Origin: CAVUQH01 sp963774445
GTDB taxonomy: Bacteria > Myxococcota_A > Polyangia > Haliangiales > Haliangiaceae
Length of the DNA: 64,000 nucleotides
Direction of reading: 5' to 3'
Assembly (NCBI GenBank): GCA_963774445.1
Contig: CAVZFC010000035.1
Location: forward strand, 124,001-188,000
Made by a program: the position numbers and the translations under genes. Within the stretch, counting starts at the first letter, position 1. Each line of letters begins with the position of its first letter. The notes beneath the pieces were generated by a model. That model made no database searches and had not been told where the DNA came from. It saw only the letters and a list, made by a program, of their open reading frames with translations. Of this stretch, positions 62,458 through 64,000 are shown in pieces.

Positions 62458-63259
62458 GGTCGGTCACCAGGTGGCCGCGCGGGTGCTGGTCGACGAAGTC
62501 GACCTCGTAGCTCGGGGTGAACTCGCCGACCACCAGCCCGACGTTGGCACCCATCGCCAGCGGCATGGCCAGGTCGAGCTCGAAGATGTCGCCCAGCACC
62601 CAGAGGTCGTCCCAGCCCTGGCCGGCCTCGGCGAGCAACGCCTCGATCACTTCGTAGTAGTGGCGCCGGCGAAGCAGCACGGGCCGTGACAGCCCGGGCA
62701 GGGTGAGCTCCTTCGGGATGGCGTCGAAGGCGTCGTTGACGATGTACTTGCGCGCGCGGCCGCGCACCCGCGGCAGCCACCAGTCGAGCATGCCGCGCTC
62801 GGACTCGAGGGTGCGAATCTTGGCCTGCACCGGCTCGGTGTGCGAGTTGGTGACCACCCAGCTGGGGGTGCCGACCAGGTCCGAGAGCAGCTGAAAGGCG
62901 CCGTCGCGGAAGGCCACCAGGGTCTTTTGATAGTTGTACTTGTAGAGGATGCCGTCGAGCAGTCGCGAGCGGTCGGCGTCGTCGGCAAAGACGCCGAACC
63001 GATCGAAGATGGCCCGCGCGACCGGCATCATCCGCAAGTACGGGTTGACCGTGGCCGGCGCGACGATGTGTCCGCCGTAGACCCACCCGTGGTTGTCGGG
63101 GTCGTCGTGGATGGCGCGCTCGGCCGTGGCGGCCAGCTCGAGGACCGTCTCCAGGGGCTGGCCGCAGAGGGTCGCCAGATCCTCGAGATAGCCCTCGCGG
63201 AACGGCGCGCCTTCGCGCTCGGCATCGGTCACGGTGCCGTCGAAGTCGAGGATCAGCAT
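62423..63259 (-). CDS. HAD-superfamily hydrolase
   Basis: A 278-aa phosphatase-type HAD protein. Motif I is DFDGTVTD near the N-terminus (nucleophile Asp5, acid/base Asp7), motif II is VVTNSHT, motif III a downstream Lys, and motif IV LGDIFELD. A helical cap is inserted after motif I. The substrate is unknown. Its 3' end overlaps the MYXO-CTERM-like gene. Confidence 0.82.
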   Translation of the reverse strand: MLILDFDGTVTDAEREGAPFREGYLEDLATLCGQPLETVLELAATAERAIHDDPDNHGWVYGGHIVAPATVNPYLRMMPVARAIFDRFGVFADDADRSRLLDGILYKYNYQKTLVAFRDGAFQLLSDLVGTPSWVVTNSHTEPVQAKIRTLESERGMLDWWLPRVRGRARKYIVNDAFDAIPKELTLPGLSRPVLLRRRHYYEVIEALLAEAGQGWDDLWVLGDIFELDLAMPLAMGANVGLVVGEFTPSYEVDFVDQHPRGHLVTDLTAIPALTGAA

Positions 63260-63309
63260 GGGATCTACCCATTGTAACGGGTTCGGGCCGATCTTGATAT
63301 CCTGCGGGC

Positions 63310-64000
63310 ATGCGTGGCGTCTCTGCGGGGCCCCTGATCCTGGTGCTGTTGGGCGCCTGCGGTGGTAGCAACGGCGGGGGCGGCGCGGATGCGGCGGTCC
63401 CTCCGCCGCCGAGCCTGGTCTGCGACGACCCGGCGCCGCCGGTCGATGTTTCCAGCCCGGACGCGGTCGTCGGCGACGGCACGCCGCAGAGCTGCACCGA
63501 GGAGGCGTTGACCGCGGCCGTCGCCGGTGGCGGGGTGATCGTCTTCGACTGCGGCGGCGCGCAGACCATCACCGTGACCAGCGAGCTGCAGGTCGGCAGC
63601 GACACGGTGATCGACGGCGGCGGCTCGATCACCCTGGACGGCGGCGGCAAGAGCCGCATCCTGTCGGTGCCGTCGAGCTTCGAAAAAGACACGCCGCGGC
63701 TGACGGTGCAGCGGCTCACCTTCACCGGCGGCAAGTCGCCGGCCACCGGCGACGACACCGATCAGGGCGGCGGCGCGATCCACCTGCGCGGCGGATCGCT
63801 CACGGTGATCGACTCGGTCTTCCTCGACAACCAGGCGCCGGCGAGCGGGCAAGACGTCGCCGGTGGCGCCATCTACACCGTCGGCGGCGGCACCACGACC
63901 ATCTCCGGCAGCCGTTTCTCCGGCAACCACGCCTCAAACGGCGGCGCTGTCGGCATCCTGCACACGCAGCTCACGGTGGTCAACACGGTGCTGACCGGCA
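63310..64000 (+). CDS. Beta-helix lipoprotein, 3' end cut by the window
   Basis: The open frame from the ATG at 63310 runs to the window edge (at least 230 aa). The signal peptide ends at LLGAC (Cys17), followed by a Gly/Pro-rich linker and right-handed parallel beta-helix repeats (ITVTSELQVGSDTVIDGGGSI; GGAIHLRGGSLTVIDSVF; GGAIYTVGGGTTTISGSRF). These GGAI...N-type repeats fit polymorphic outer-membrane/choice-of-anchor Q proteins. It is probably a surface protein. Confidence 0.75.
   Translation, partial: MRGVSAGPLILVLLGACGGSNGGGGADAAVPPPPSLVCDDPAPPVDVSSPDAVVGDGTPQSCTEEALTAAVAGGGVIVFDCGGAQTITVTSELQVGSDTVIDGGGSITLDGGGKSRILSVPSSFEKDTPRLTVQRLTFTGGKSPATGDDTDQGGGAIHLRGGSLTVIDSVFLDNQAPASGQDVAGGAIYTVGGGTTTISGSRFSGNHASNGGAVGILHTQLTVVNTVLTG

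Overview
The window is 64 kb of GC-rich, gene-dense bacterial chromosome. It most likely comes from a member of the Myxococcota, perhaps Kofleriaceae/Haliangium-like. The clues are a protein ending in a MYXO-CTERM-like tail (Gly-Cys-Cys, hydrophobic helix, Arg cluster), two very large Ser/Thr kinases with C-terminal TPR or ATPase regions, many lipoproteins, PEGA and VIT/vWA proteins, a PilZ-receiver-DUF4388 protein, and frequent GTG/TTG starts. That placement is inferred from gene content only. I saw no tRNA, rRNA, CRISPR array, transposase or prophage block.

Layout. 0-5.3 kb: aconitase (acnA), ribonuclease D, a Dps ferritin and a YbjQ/zinc-ribbon protein. 5.3-8.2 kb: an overlapping minus-strand gene set with two monohaem-cytochrome-like lipoproteins. 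8.4-16 kb: an Lhr helicase and, divergently, a VIT/vWA/TPR/DUF2135 lipoprotein. 16-18.3 kb: a three-repeat lipoprotein with a frameshift. 18.4-22.7 kb: a divergent lipid-metabolism cluster (alpha/beta hydrolase, acyl-CoA ligase; thiolase, DUF35 partner). 22.9-32 kb: exported proteins, comprising a C39-like lipoprotein, a LolA-like/VPS10 propeller protein, a barrel-like protein, a small lipoprotein and a HEXXH metalloprotease with FG-GAP repeats. 32-36 kb: a Ser/Thr kinase with TPRs and a small C39-like protein. 36-38.5 kb: an apparently autoregulated TetR gene and an Ntn-hydrolase/TPR gene. 38.6-43.7 kb: HPF, SixA, DUF2505, envelope proteins and an aldo/keto reductase. 43.6-48.6 kb: a kinase-ATPase-TPR protein and a divergent PilZ-REC-DUF4388 protein. 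48.6-50.3 kb: a YceI pair downstream of a BlaI-type operator. 50.4-51.2 kb: a lipoprotein carrying a phage-lambda-R-like transglycosylase. 51.5-55.7 kb: a MacAB-like ABC transporter operon. 55.8-62.5 kb: KDPG aldolase, then a four-gene set (small winged-helix-like protein, DUF2254-like membrane protein, STAND ATPase with C-terminal winged helix, MYXO-CTERM-like protein). 62.4-64 kb: a HAD hydrolase and the start of a beta-helix lipoprotein cut by the window edge.

The most unusual pattern is that five otherwise intact genes, between 17.0 and 44.2 kb, each carry a single +1 frameshift. Each can be repaired by removing one base at a T-Y-S-A-A-C hexamer in the coding sense, and four of the five sites also fit GTNNAAC. 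A systematic sequencing or assembly error, possibly linked to base modification, is the simplest explanation. Programmed +1 decoding is a less likely alternative. Other items worth follow-up are the lambda-endolysin-like lipoprotein, the haem-lipoprotein operon, the LolA-like/VPS10 fusion, the TetR promoter with built-in operators, and the STAND ATPase/DUF2254 set.
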